Shown here: in pieces, positions 25,021-33,848 of the stretch
How positions within the stretch are numbered: position 1 is the first letter of the stretch
Layout of the letters: every line of letters starts with the position of its first letter
DNA from: Candidatus Nitrotoga sp. MKT
GTDB taxonomy: Bacteria > Pseudomonadota > Gammaproteobacteria > Burkholderiales > Gallionellaceae
DNA: 64,000 nucleotides
Reading direction: 5' to 3'
Assembly: GCA_003402345.1 (NCBI GenBank)
Contig: QFXH01000002.1
Span: 248,001-312,000, forward strand
Notes under the pieces: generated by a model
The model's input: the letters and a program-made list of their open reading frames with translations, nothing else
Database searches by the model: none
Told to the model about the DNA's origin: nothing
Made by a program: the position numbers and the translations under genes

Positions 25021-26529
25021 TTAGCTCAAAAACAATTTGTATGCCGGATTATCACTTTCATCCCAGTAACGATAACCGAGATTGTCCAGGAAAATTCGCA
25101 GCGGTTTCTTGTCATGATGCGGCACTTGCATGCCGATCAGCACGCGCCCGTAATCCGCACCATGGTTGCGATAGTGGAACAAGCTGATATTCCAACTATG
25201 GTTCATGCTATTAAGGAACGTCATCAATGCGCCAGGGCGTTCTGGGAATTCGAAGCGAAATAGGATTTCGTCCTGCAAACCGGGGGCATGTCCCCCTACC
25301 AGATGACGTACATGCAGCTTGGCCATCTCGTTGTCGGTGAAATTCAGCGTAGACAGTTTGTGTTTTTCCAGCGTGGCAACAAGCTTGGCAGTTTCAGATT
25401 GATCTTTCACCTGAACTCCGACGAACACATGCGCCTCCTTGGAATTCGCATAACGGTAATTAAATTCAGTGATATTACGTTGGCCCAGCAAAGAGCAAAA
25501 TTTGCGAAAGCTGCCGGGCGTTTCCGGGATACTCACTGCCAGAATAGCCTCGCGCTTTTCGCCGAGTTCTGCCCGCTCCGCGATGAAACGCAAGCGGTCG
25601 AAATTCATATTGGCGCCGCTGGCAATTGCCACCAGCGTCTTGCCCTTTAATTTTTCGCGCTCCGCATAAAACTTGGCGCCAGCAATAGCCAACGCTCCGG
25701 CAGGCTCAAGATTGGTGCGGGTATCTTCGAACACATCTTTGATCGCTGCACAGATAGCGTCGGTATCCACCAATATAATTTCGTCCACCAATTCGCGGCA
25801 CAAACGGAGAGTCTCCTGCCCGACTTGTTTTACAGCCACGCCATCGGCGAACAAACCGACATGTTCAAGCTTGACGCGCCGACCGGCCTTAATCGAACGG
25901 CTCATGGCATCGGACTCCACGGGTTGCACGCCGATAACCTTGATTTCCGGACGCACCGCTTTAACGTAAGCGGCAACGCCTGAAATTAGGCCGCCGCCAC
26001 CGATGGGCGCAAAAATTGCATGGATAGGCTGGCTATGCTGCCGCAATATTTCCATGCCAATAGTTCCCTGTCCGGCGATTACGTCAGCATCGTCATAAGG
26101 ATGGACGAAGGTAAGCTTGAGTGTCTGCTCCAGCTCCAACGCATGCAGATAGGCATCAGAATAAGAATCTCCATGCAATATTGTTTTTGCGCCACGGCTG
26201 GCAACCGCCTCCACCTTAATCTGTGGTGTGGTCACTGGCATGACGATAATGGCCTTGCACCCCAACTTCTGCGCCGACAGCGCTACGCCCTGCGCGTGAT
26301 TACCCGCCGAGGCAGCGATGACACCGCGCTTAAGCTGCGCCGGCGTTAACTTCGCCATCTTGTTATAGGCGCCGCGCAGCTTGAAAGAAAATACCGGCTG
26401 CATATCTTCCCGTTTTAGCAAAACATTGTTGCCAATGCGCACAGACAAATTGGGTGCATCATCTAGCGGACTTTCAATAGCCACATCATAAACACGGGCG
26501 GTGAGGATACGGTTTAAATAACTTTGCAT
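25021..26529 (-). CDS. ilvA: Biosynthetic threonine dehydratase (threonine deaminase)
   Basis: IlvA deaminates threonine to 2-oxobutanoate, the first step of isoleucine synthesis, and is inhibited by isoleucine. The 502 residues comprise a PLP fold type II catalytic domain to about residue 320, with the PLP lysine in 'FSFKLRGAYNK', the 'SAGNHAQGVA' phosphate-binding loop and 'GGGGLISG'. Two C-terminal ACT-like regulatory domains follow ('REAILAVSIPETPGSFRKF' and 'EILFRFEFPERPGALMTFL' regions). Two ACT domains and this length identify the allosteric biosynthetic form rather than the short catabolic TdcB. Confidence 0.95.
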   Translation of the reverse strand: MQSYLNRILTARVYDVAIESPLDDAPNLSVRIGNNVLLKREDMQPVFSFKLRGAYNKMAKLTPAQLKRGVIAASAGNHAQGVALSAQKLGCKAIIVMPVTTPQIKVEAVASRGAKTILHGDSYSDAYLHALELEQTLKLTFVHPYDDADVIAGQGTIGMEILRQHSQPIHAIFAPIGGGGLISGVAAYVKAVRPEIKVIGVQPVESDAMSRSIKAGRRVKLEHVGLFADGVAVKQVGQETLRLCRELVDEIILVDTDAICAAIKDVFEDTRTNLEPAGALAIAGAKFYAEREKLKGKTLVAIASGANMNFDRLRFIAERAELGEKREAILAVSIPETPGSFRKFCSLLGQRNITEFNYRYANSKEAHVFVGVQVKDQSETAKLVATLEKHKLSTLNFTDNEMAKLHVRHLVGGHAPGLQDEILFRFEFPERPGALMTFLNSMNHSWNISLFHYRNHGADYGRVLIGMQVPHHDKKPLRIFLDNLGYRYWDESDNPAYKLFLS

Positions 26530-26874
26530 GATTGCCTAAAAATTAATTTATGGACAGATTATGGTACAAGACTAGCAGTAATTGTGTGCAACCCAAAAGG
26601 GTTTCCGTCATTCCTTACCAATTTTGGTCGTCATTGCATATAGCCCCTGTTACCACTTTGTGGCTCGCACGATGACTGATCTACCTCTGCCTCTTGTACA
26701 ATTTGTATCTGATTCAAACCTACTTTCTTCAAAACAGAAATCTTATATCGCTACTCGCAGATGTATATGTGTTTATTCATTTATACTTCTTTCGTTTGGC
26801 CGTGTTAAGAGGCGGCCATGCTAACGCAGTTCGACTCTCGAACAATCTTAAAAAAATGATAATAGTGGAAACGC
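26530..26874. other. 345-bp gene-free stretch between ilvA and lipoprotein gene
   Basis: The two flanking genes are divergent, so promoters for both should be here. No reading frame with family character is seen. A T-loop-like string 'gttcgactct' near 26828 is not supported by pairing arms and is not a tRNA. Confidence 0.45.
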
Positions 26875-27612
26875 ATGATTCTGAAATTGCAAAATAATTG
26901 CCGTTTGCTTGTACTCATCACCGCTACCTTATTGCTGGCAGCTTGCACCACCACAGAACCTGCCAAAAACAGTAAGCACATCCCACAACAGAGTGACCGT
27001 AATTTACTCAGTCAACTTGGCAAATCAGATATTGATCGCTTGGCAGATGTAGAGATGCGTGAAAACACCCAAATTTTGCGTATGTTAATGACAAAACTAT
27101 ACAAGCGTAATCCGCGCGAACTTAGAAAAAACACCACCGCCAGCGCGGAAGAGATGGTGAAATCAGTATTCGAAAACCAACATGGCTGGCGGTTCAAGGA
27201 AATCGGCGAAGCGCAAGGCTCCTTCGCTATTCAACAGGCGTTCCGGCCTGATTATGAAGGTGACCGGGTAATGTCGTTAATCGTAGGCCTGCAAACAATG
27301 TTAATCAAAGCACATGGTGGAAAAACCGAATTCTATTTTACCGACACCATTGAGCCGCAAAACATCTTTAATGCCGCACGTAACGTCGAAATCGTCGTGT
27401 GGCAGCTCTCCAATGCACGCGATGACAAAGGACAGCTTAATTTGTTAACTAATGAATTAAATGACCACGAGCGCAATCTTAGCTTTGAACGTGAGTTCGG
27501 GAAAATTATCGGTAGCCTGGATTTATTTGCGATTACATTATCGGAAAAATTACAGCGCGGCATTACACGCGTGGTGCAGACTTTATCTACAGCATTATTT
27601 TTACCATTTTGA
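26875..27612 (+). CDS. Putative lipoprotein, function unknown
   Basis: The 245-residue protein has a signal peptide with a lipobox: 'LLVLITATLLLAACTTTEPA', where the cysteine near residue 24 would be lipidated. The residue after Cys is Thr, not Asp, so the outer membrane is the likely location. The rest is alpha-helical in character ('DRLADVEMRENTQILRML', 'ELNDHERNLSFEREFGKI') with no motif I recognise. 'ggaa' lies 6 bp before the ATG. It stands alone, with divergent or distant neighbours. Confidence 0.7.
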   Translation: MILKLQNNCRLLVLITATLLLAACTTTEPAKNSKHIPQQSDRNLLSQLGKSDIDRLADVEMRENTQILRMLMTKLYKRNPRELRKNTTASAEEMVKSVFENQHGWRFKEIGEAQGSFAIQQAFRPDYEGDRVMSLIVGLQTMLIKAHGGKTEFYFTDTIEPQNIFNAARNVEIVVWQLSNARDDKGQLNLLTNELNDHERNLSFEREFGKIIGSLDLFAITLSEKLQRGITRVVQTLSTALFLPF

Positions 27613-27846
27613 CTTTAATCCATCGTTATACTCCACTGCCCAAGCCCGTGGTTTTGACTTTTACATAGGCTCTGATGGGCTGATAAAGCACACAGACATC
27701 TGCCCACTAACTGTTTAGTCTATACTGCTAGCACCACCATACTTTACGCTGCCAGTGCAGGTTGGCTGGAGACTGTCGCCTGAAAATAAAAAACTGCAAC
27801 ACGATGATCAAACTAAAATAGCAAAAAAAGTTATGCGGCATCCAGA

Positions 27847-29103
27847 TTAGATGGTCGGTAAATCCGGCAACGCAATCTGGTTGTTGGTGCTGAACTGATA
27901 ATCCTTGAACACATGCTCAGCCGTTAGTATCTGATAAGTCCCGTCCGGTAGGCGGCGCGTGGTGTCCTTGAGGCGATAGGTGTTATGACCGCAAGTCCAG
28001 CAGTCAAAGTTGCGCATAGCGGTGCACAAACAAGTTTTGTCCATAACGGAGATTTTCTTAGCGTTTGGATGAGCCGCCACTTCGGCGTTGTAAGCCGTGA
28101 TGTACGCGCAATTACCGTTACCGTCGAGTAGGTAACCGTAGGCTTCGCAATTGGGGCGGATACCCGCGCCGATGGCCGGACTCTTCTTCAACATGCGCAT
28201 GGGATAGCCGGTAGGCGAAATCATGTTGACCTCAATATCTTCTTCGTTGGCCTTAAAGTACTCTTGCACAATCTTTTCCGGCAAACCGCACTCATACGTT
28301 GCCGTAAAGCGCGTTGCCACTTGCACCGCCGCCGCACCCATTTCCAGATATGACACTGCATCGCTACCGGTAAAAATTCCACCGGCCGGTATGATCGGAA
28401 TCTCCAACTTTTCGGCCTGCAAGTACTGATAAATTTCTCTGCAAATTTCCCGCAGGTCGTATTTCATCCAGTCCAAACCGAAGCCCAAGTGGCCACCGGC
28501 CAGCGGCCCTTCTATCACGATATAATCCGGCAGGCGGTTAAGCTTGGCGTTTTTACGCAAGAAAATTTGCAGCGCACGTAACGAGGAGACGATGATGCCA
28601 AGCTTAGCGTCACGAAAACGTGGATGATCTTCCATCAACGCGAATGAGCCCAGATGCAATCCGGCGCTCAAGGTAATTCCATCTATACCGGCAGAGAGCG
28701 CCCCATGCAACCGTACCCGCAACGTTTCGCGCGGTGCATTCATCGTAAGCTTTTCCATGCAGTTGACGAAAATCATACCGGAACCGCGCTTGGCTTCCAT
28801 GGCTTTGCTCAGGTGTAGGCGCGTCGACTCTGCAATCTGCCCAAGATCAAATTGCACCTTAGATTTATCGGTATTGGCAACATTGTATTTATATTGCTGG
28901 AGCTTTGATTTAACGAAATTCGTATTTAAAAGCCGATCCGTTACAGTCGGCAACATAGCATCGGAAAGATGCCCTATGCCGCCGAGACGCGCAGCTTCCA
29001 GCGCCAGTTCGGCAGTGGAAATATCAACTCCCATCCCGCCAATCATGATAGGCACCAGCTCTTGCTTGCCAAATTTCAAACGAAAATCATTAACACACTT
29101 CAT
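27847..29103 (-). CDS. NMO/2-nitropropane dioxygenase family flavoprotein
   Basis: The 418-residue protein has the FMN-dependent TIM-barrel pattern of the nitronate monooxygenase/enoyl reductase superfamily: 'PIMIGGMGVDIST' at the N-terminus, 'YIVIEGPLAGGHLGFG' in the middle, and 'IPIIPAGGIFTGSDAVSYLE' then 'MGAAAVQVATRF' as the phosphate-binding region. A cysteine-rich C-terminal part (CLCTAMRNFDCWTCGH) is less usual and may bind metal. The second ATG at 29103 is preferred because 'aagga' is 5 bp before it. The substrate is unknown. It lies 200 bp downstream of trpD on the same strand, in the place where trpC often sits. Confidence 0.8.
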   Translation of the reverse strand: MKCVNDFRLKFGKQELVPIMIGGMGVDISTAELALEAARLGGIGHLSDAMLPTVTDRLLNTNFVKSKLQQYKYNVANTDKSKVQFDLGQIAESTRLHLSKAMEAKRGSGMIFVNCMEKLTMNAPRETLRVRLHGALSAGIDGITLSAGLHLGSFALMEDHPRFRDAKLGIIVSSLRALQIFLRKNAKLNRLPDYIVIEGPLAGGHLGFGLDWMKYDLREICREIYQYLQAEKLEIPIIPAGGIFTGSDAVSYLEMGAAAVQVATRFTATYECGLPEKIVQEYFKANEEDIEVNMISPTGYPMRMLKKSPAIGAGIRPNCEAYGYLLDGNGNCAYITAYNAEVAAHPNAKKISVMDKTCLCTAMRNFDCWTCGHNTYRLKDTTRRLPDGTYQILTAEHVFKDYQFSTNNQIALPDLPTI

Positions 29104-29304
29104 TGCCATCCTTCAATTCAAGACGCTACATTAGTTTGGTAATCGTAGGCAGTCTTCCGCATCGTGCGCAAATATTTGTCAAAAACCATCTGGATATTTA
29201 TATTAAAAAATATCCCGAAAACGTGGGAACTATGGAGTTAATCGGAATAAGGACGTTCGGCAAAAATTATTTTTACCTCCCCGAAAAATCGGTTTTCCGC
29301 AGCC

Positions 29305-30318
29305 TCAAAAATGAATATGCACAAGCTCTTCCAGCTTATTTTTCGCTGCACCGCTGGCGATAACTTCCTTGGCCTTTTTTACGCCCTCTTGTAGCGTTGC
29401 AGTCAACCCCGCCACATAAATGGCCGCACCCGCGTTAAGTTGCACGATGTCACGCGCGGGACCGCGCTGATTATCCAGCACCGATAATAACACCGTACGC
29501 GCCTCATCGGCATTGGCAACGCGTATGCTATCCAGCGGCGCTGCGTGTAAATCAAAGTCTTGCGGTTGCACCGAATACTCAAGTACCGTACCGTTCCTTA
29601 GTTCCGCAATGTAGGTTGATCCGCTAATAGAAATTTCATCCATACCATCTGCACCATGCACCACCAACACGTGCTGACTTCCTAACTGCTGCAGCACACG
29701 CGCCAATTTCACCGTCAGATCCCTCTGAAATACGCCCATTACTTGGTTCTGTGCGCCCGCCGGGTTAGTTAACGGACCCAGCAGGTTGAACAGCGTGCGC
29801 ACGCCGAGTTCACGCCGTACTGGCGCGGCATATTTCATCGCACTGTGATGATTGGGCGCAAACATGAAGCCCACACCAATTTCCTGCACACAGTGCGCCA
29901 CTTGCTGCGGCGTAAGGTTGACCTTGACACCAAGCTTTTCCAAAATATCAGCGCTGCCACAGGTGCTGGAAACTGAACGTCCACCATGTTTGGCTACGCG
30001 TGCCCCCGCTGCCGCCGCGACTAGCGCGCTGGCAGTGGAAATGTTAAAAGTTTGCGCACCATCACCGCCCGTGCCGCAGGTGTCAATCAAATGTCTATCA
30101 TCCTGCACCGTTACTTTGCTCGATAGATCGCGCATTACCTGCGCTGCCGCCGCAATTTCAGTGACAGTCTCTCCCTTCATGTGTAACGCGACCAAAACCG
30201 CTGCGATTTGAATAGGAGTAAGCTGCCCGCTCATAATGTTCCGCATTAGCTCGAGCATGTCGTCGTGCGGCAGGTCTTCACGATTAAGTAGGCGACTGAG
30301 CAGGCTGGCATAGTTCAT
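29305..30318 (-). CDS. trpD: Anthranilate phosphoribosyltransferase
   Basis: TrpD joins anthranilate to PRPP in tryptophan synthesis. The 337 residues have the PRPP-binding 'DTCGTGGDGAQTFNIST' and the catalytic 'KHGGRSVSSTCGSADILE', with 'RRELGVRTLFNLLGPLTNPA' later. Its start codon shares one base with the trpG stop, so both are co-translated. trpC, which often follows in betaproteobacteria, is not here. Confidence 0.96.
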   Translation of the reverse strand: MNYASLLSRLLNREDLPHDDMLELMRNIMSGQLTPIQIAAVLVALHMKGETVTEIAAAAQVMRDLSSKVTVQDDRHLIDTCGTGGDGAQTFNISTASALVAAAAGARVAKHGGRSVSSTCGSADILEKLGVKVNLTPQQVAHCVQEIGVGFMFAPNHHSAMKYAAPVRRELGVRTLFNLLGPLTNPAGAQNQVMGVFQRDLTVKLARVLQQLGSQHVLVVHGADGMDEISISGSTYIAELRNGTVLEYSVQPQDFDLHAAPLDSIRVANADEARTVLLSVLDNQRGPARDIVQLNAGAAIYVAGLTATLQEGVKKAKEVIASGAAKNKLEELVHIHF

Positions 30319-30887
30319 TAGCGTTCACCGCGTAAAAAATTAGCAAGCAGCGCATGACCATGTTCAGTGAGTATGGATTCCGGATGAAATTGCACCCCTT
30401 CTACCGCCATCGTTTTGTGACACACCCCCATGATTTCGCCGTCTTCAGTCCACGCGGTAATTTCCAGGCAGTCAGGCAGTGTGGCGCGCTCGATCACCAG
30501 CGAGTGGTAGCGTGTAGCGGTGAATGGATTAGGCAGGCCGTGAAAGACGCTACTGTTATTATGAAAAATGGCCGAAGTTTTGCCGTGCATTAATTGCTTG
30601 GCGTGAACAATCTTTCCACCGAATGACTGGCCAATGCTCTGATGGCCAAGGCACACACCTAGAATGGGGATGCGTCCGGCGAAGCGTTGAATGGTGGCAA
30701 CCGAAATTCCAGCTTCATTAGGTGTGCATGGCCCCGGTGAAACCACAATATATTGTGGTTGTAATGTCTCAATCTGCTCCAACGTAATTTCATCATTACG
30801 ATGCACAACCACATCTGCGCCTAGCTCAGCAAAATATTGCACCAAGTTGTAGGTAAATGAATCGTAGTTGTCTATCATTAGCAGCAT
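30318..30887 (-). CDS. trpG: Anthranilate synthase glutamine amidotransferase component
   Basis: TrpG (also usable as PabA) is a class I glutamine amidotransferase giving ammonia to the TrpE or PabB subunit. The 189-residue protein has '[16 protein letters not shown]', the oxyanion-hole segment '[13 protein letters not shown]', the nucleophile elbow '[12 protein letters not shown]' with the catalytic cysteine, and '[14 protein letters not shown]' with the catalytic His and Glu. It is directly coupled to trpD. trpE is not in the window. Confidence 0.95.
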   Translation of the reverse strand: MLLMIDNYDSFTYNLVQYFAELGADVVVHRNDEITLEQIETLQPQYIVVSPGPCTPNEAGISVATIQRFAGRIPILGVCLGHQSIGQSFGGKIVHAKQLMHGKTSAIFHNNSSVFHGLPNPFTATRYHSLVIERATLPDCLEITAWTEDGEIMGVCHKTMAVEGVQFHPESILTEHGHALLANFLRGER

Positions 30888-30974
30888 AACTATATAACCT
30901 TTATAAAATTATTTATTGGCCAGCAAGCATCAAGGCTGTAGGGCCTAATCATTAAAGCAAACTTTTTAATCCAA

Positions 30975-32306
30975 TCACTCTTCTGCCTGAGAGGGCGCTT
31001 CGCTAGCGCCCGAAACTTGGACTGGTTCTGACAAATGGCTTGCGAGTACCTTATCAATCCGTTTGCCATCCAGATCAACAACCTCCAGCCGCCATTGTTC
31101 CCACACCACAACATCAGCCACTTCCGGTGGCCGCCCAAGCAACCACATCACCATGCCGCTAAGTGTGTGGTATCGGCCCTTGTCTTCTTCAGGGACAGAT
31201 TTCAATTCTAATTGATCCTTCAACTCCGGCACTGGAATCATTCCGTCCAATAGCCACGAACCGTCTTCCCGCTGTACCGCCCAACGATCCGCATTATCGG
31301 GCGGAATAAATTCGCCGGTAACCGCTTCCAAGACATCCTGAAGGGTGACCAAGCCCTGAACTTCGCCATATTCATCTATAACGAAAACCATATGGGTGCC
31401 TGACCCTTGGAATTGTGCCAAAAGCTCCAATCCAGTGAGCGATTCAGTCACAAAAATGCATGGATGCAGCTGTGCGGTCAGATCGGGGCATCCGCCATTA
31501 ATCGTTTGATTGAATAGTTGCTTAAAGGAGGTCACTCCCAATAAGTCGCTCAAGCTACCCCGGCAAACCGGAAAGCGCGAATGATCAGATTGCGCTATGC
31601 GTAAGAGATTGGCCTCCAATGGCTGGTTGATATCCAGATATTCTATATCCGCCCGGGGGATCATGAGGGAACCAACCTGTCGTTCATCCAAGCGGAAAAC
31701 ATTGCGAACCATATCATGTTCGTGCTGCTCAATGATTCCGGCTTCGGAACCTTCTTCCAACATTGCGTGAATTTCCTCTTCCGTGACGCTAGGCTCCACT
31801 TGCTGGCTCTTTCCCATCATTTTCAGGAGAGCATCAGTAGATATCGACAGCAATCGTACGAACGGATGCGTAATTAATGCCAAGATGTGAATGGGTCTTG
31901 CCACTAGGCGCGCAATCCCTTCCGGATTAAATTGGGCGATGCGTTTAGGCACCAGTTCGCCGACGACAATGGATAGATAGGTAATCACCACGACTACCAA
32001 GGCGGTTGCGCCCAGCTCGCTTGGGCGCTGATCAACGCCGAGCGTTTGCAGCCATGTTGCGAAGGGGGCAGCAAATACCGCCTCACCGACGATACCGTTC
32101 AGGATGCCGATTGAAGTAATTCCGATCTGGATGGCGGAAAGGAAACGTGTTGGATCCTCGCCCAGACGCATCGCCACTTCTGCCGAGGCATCACCGTCTG
32201 CCGCTAGACGCGCTAAGCGCGCATGCCGTGCAGTGACGAGAGCGATCTCCGACATGGCGAAGATCCCGTTTAACAAAATCAGGGTTATCAGGACCAGTAT
32301 ATCCAT
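30975..32306 (-). CDS. CNNM/CBS-pair membrane protein (HlyC/CorC family)
   Basis: The 443-residue protein has three parts: an N-terminal CNNM (DUF21) membrane domain with about four helices ('MDILVLITLILLNGIFAMSE' at the start), a CBS pair at about 200-330 ('MIPRADIEYLDINQP' and 'LTGLELLAQF'), and a C-terminal CorC_HlyC domain ('HTLSGMVMWLLGR'). The family takes part in magnesium or cobalt handling and ion efflux. The start at 32306 puts the first hydrophobic helix at the N-terminus; a longer frame to 32384 adds 26 residues of poor fit. A possible small membrane gene ends 5 bp upstream. Confidence 0.85.
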   Translation of the reverse strand: MDILVLITLILLNGIFAMSEIALVTARHARLARLAADGDASAEVAMRLGEDPTRFLSAIQIGITSIGILNGIVGEAVFAAPFATWLQTLGVDQRPSELGATALVVVVITYLSIVVGELVPKRIAQFNPEGIARLVARPIHILALITHPFVRLLSISTDALLKMMGKSQQVEPSVTEEEIHAMLEEGSEAGIIEQHEHDMVRNVFRLDERQVGSLMIPRADIEYLDINQPLEANLLRIAQSDHSRFPVCRGSLSDLLGVTSFKQLFNQTINGGCPDLTAQLHPCIFVTESLTGLELLAQFQGSGTHMVFVIDEYGEVQGLVTLQDVLEAVTGEFIPPDNADRWAVQREDGSWLLDGMIPVPELKDQLELKSVPEEDKGRYHTLSGMVMWLLGRPPEVADVVVWEQWRLEVVDLDGKRIDKVLASHLSEPVQVSGASEAPSQAEE

Positions 32307-32310
32307 GAGA

Positions 32311-32706
32311 TTATTCGAAAGAATGATGGTAAGGGGAAGACATGCAAATAACGGAACGATTGCCTTGGCCGGAGTGTTGACCAATACGAGGGGGACGGAA
32401 ATACAATGCCCGAGTTATTGGCTTTGCTACTGTCCCGATAATTAAAGGCGACAGCACACAAATGCCCCCGCGACGTTCTTTTCCGTACAGCCAAAGGGCA
32501 ATTGTGATTCCTACGGAAAAAAGACAAAAGAGCAGATAACGAAATACGTTCTCTGATAAAAACTCCTCCCCGTTTATTATGGTTCCACTAATTTCAGTAG
32601 AGGGGCTGTATGTAAATGGACAATCACTACCGCTATTCATAGGGCGAAGTATAACCCCGCTCCCCCTGTCTGTTATTTTAATGGTAGCCATCATAGCAGA
32701 CACCAT
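32311..32706 (-). CDS. Possible small membrane protein upstream of the CorC-type gene
   Basis: The 131-codon frame ends 5 bp before the start of the next gene. It reads as a polar N-terminus followed by a hydrophobic helix 'VFRYLLFCLFSVGITIALWL' and a second, weaker one (GGICVLSPLIIGTVA). I do not recognise it, and no strong ribosome-binding site is visible. The last 25 residues look less protein-like. It could be real and coupled to the CorC-type gene, or a chance frame. Confidence 0.35.
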   Translation of the reverse strand: MVSAMMATIKITDRGSGVILRPMNSGSDCPFTYSPSTEISGTIINGEEFLSENVFRYLLFCLFSVGITIALWLYGKERRGGICVLSPLIIGTVAKPITRALYFRPPRIGQHSGQGNRSVICMSSPYHHSFE

Positions 32707-32933
32707 TAAAACTTTCTATCAATTTGATTTTTATGTAAATTAATTGCATTAACAACTATTTTTCAAAAAACATTGCGAACGTTGCTTTCAACTCTTCAAA
32801 TAAGTCGGCAAACCACGATCTAAAGCCCAAGTACTACAAATCAAGCACTGCAAATTAAGCGGTTATCAATGGCCCGATAATTTTAAAGCCATCCTTTAAA
32901 CCCTCTCAGATCCAACTTTAAAGTCATGTGGAT

Positions 32934-33761
32934 TTACTGCCATGGCTGCGCTACCGGTTTGGACTCACATGGTACCTGAAACAGCTTGCGGTCTTCGAGG
33001 CGAATGGCGGAAAGCGCGCCGCCCCACAAACAACCTGTATCAAGCGTAATGATTTGAGGGGTAACGTTCAACCCCAGCGCCGACCAATGTCCGCACACCA
33101 CTGTAGCATGGGCACTAGCGCGTCCTGGCACATCAAACCACGGCATGTATCCCTCAGGCGCATTGTGCACTTCACCCTTAAATTTAAATTCCATTTCACC
33201 GCTCGGGGTGCAAACACGCATGCGCGTGCAAGCATTGGTGATGGTGCGCAAGCGCTGATAACCGCTAAGGTCATTTTCCCAATGGTCGGGATGGTTGCCA
33301 TACATATGCACAAGAAAATCGTGGTAGTGTTTACCTGTTAATGCGGCTTCCGCTTCATGCGCCAACTGCTGTGCTTGGGCCACTGTCCAGCTCGGTAGCA
33401 ACCCGGCATGTACCAGCACGAAATTACCTTCCACATATAGCAAACGCTGCACACGTAGCCAGGCCAGCAATTCGCCCCGATCGGGTGCGCCAAGAACATC
33501 GTGCAGCGTGTCACAACGATGTAATTTGGCAGCGCCCTCAGCCACTGCAAGCAAATGTAGATCATGGTTACCCAGCACAGTGATGGCGGAATCTCCTAAA
33601 GATTTTATCAAACGCAGTACATTCACTGAATCTGGCCCGCGATTAACCAAATCACCTACCAGCCACAACCTATCTATTGCAGGGTCAAAGCACATTTTTT
33701 CCAGCAACCGCAAAAGCTCGGTGTAGCACCCCTGTATGTCGCCTACCGCATAAGTTGCCAT
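32934..33761 (-). CDS. apaH: Symmetrical bis(5'-nucleosyl)-tetraphosphatase
   Basis: ApaH hydrolyses Ap4A to two ADP and also decaps Np4-capped RNA. The 275-residue protein belongs to the calcineurin-like phosphoesterases. '[13 protein letters not shown]' is motif I (D-x-Q-G), '[14 protein letters not shown]' is motif II (GD-x2-(N)RG), and '[11 protein letters not shown]' is motif III (GNHD/E). The ATG at 33761 is preferred to a TTG at 33770. Apart from rsmA in the 59 kb operon, its usual neighbours are not next to it. Confidence 0.95.
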   Translation of the reverse strand: MATYAVGDIQGCYTELLRLLEKMCFDPAIDRLWLVGDLVNRGPDSVNVLRLIKSLGDSAITVLGNHDLHLLAVAEGAAKLHRCDTLHDVLGAPDRGELLAWLRVQRLLYVEGNFVLVHAGLLPSWTVAQAQQLAHEAEAALTGKHYHDFLVHMYGNHPDHWENDLSGYQRLRTITNACTRMRVCTPSGEMEFKFKGEVHNAPEGYMPWFDVPGRASAHATVVCGHWSALGLNVTPQIITLDTGCLWGGALSAIRLEDRKLFQVPCESKPVAQPWQ

Positions 33762-33848
33762 TATTCGCAATCAGTCAGTTTTTAATTCCATGCGCATTAA
33801 GAAATTAGTCCAGAGAATTATATTCAGTAAATTCACAGTGGGGTACAT

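Noticed and set aside
26815-26850. Possible tRNA T-arm (gttcgactct)
   Set aside because: The flanking bases do not form the T-stem, and no acceptor, D or anticodon arm is visible upstream.
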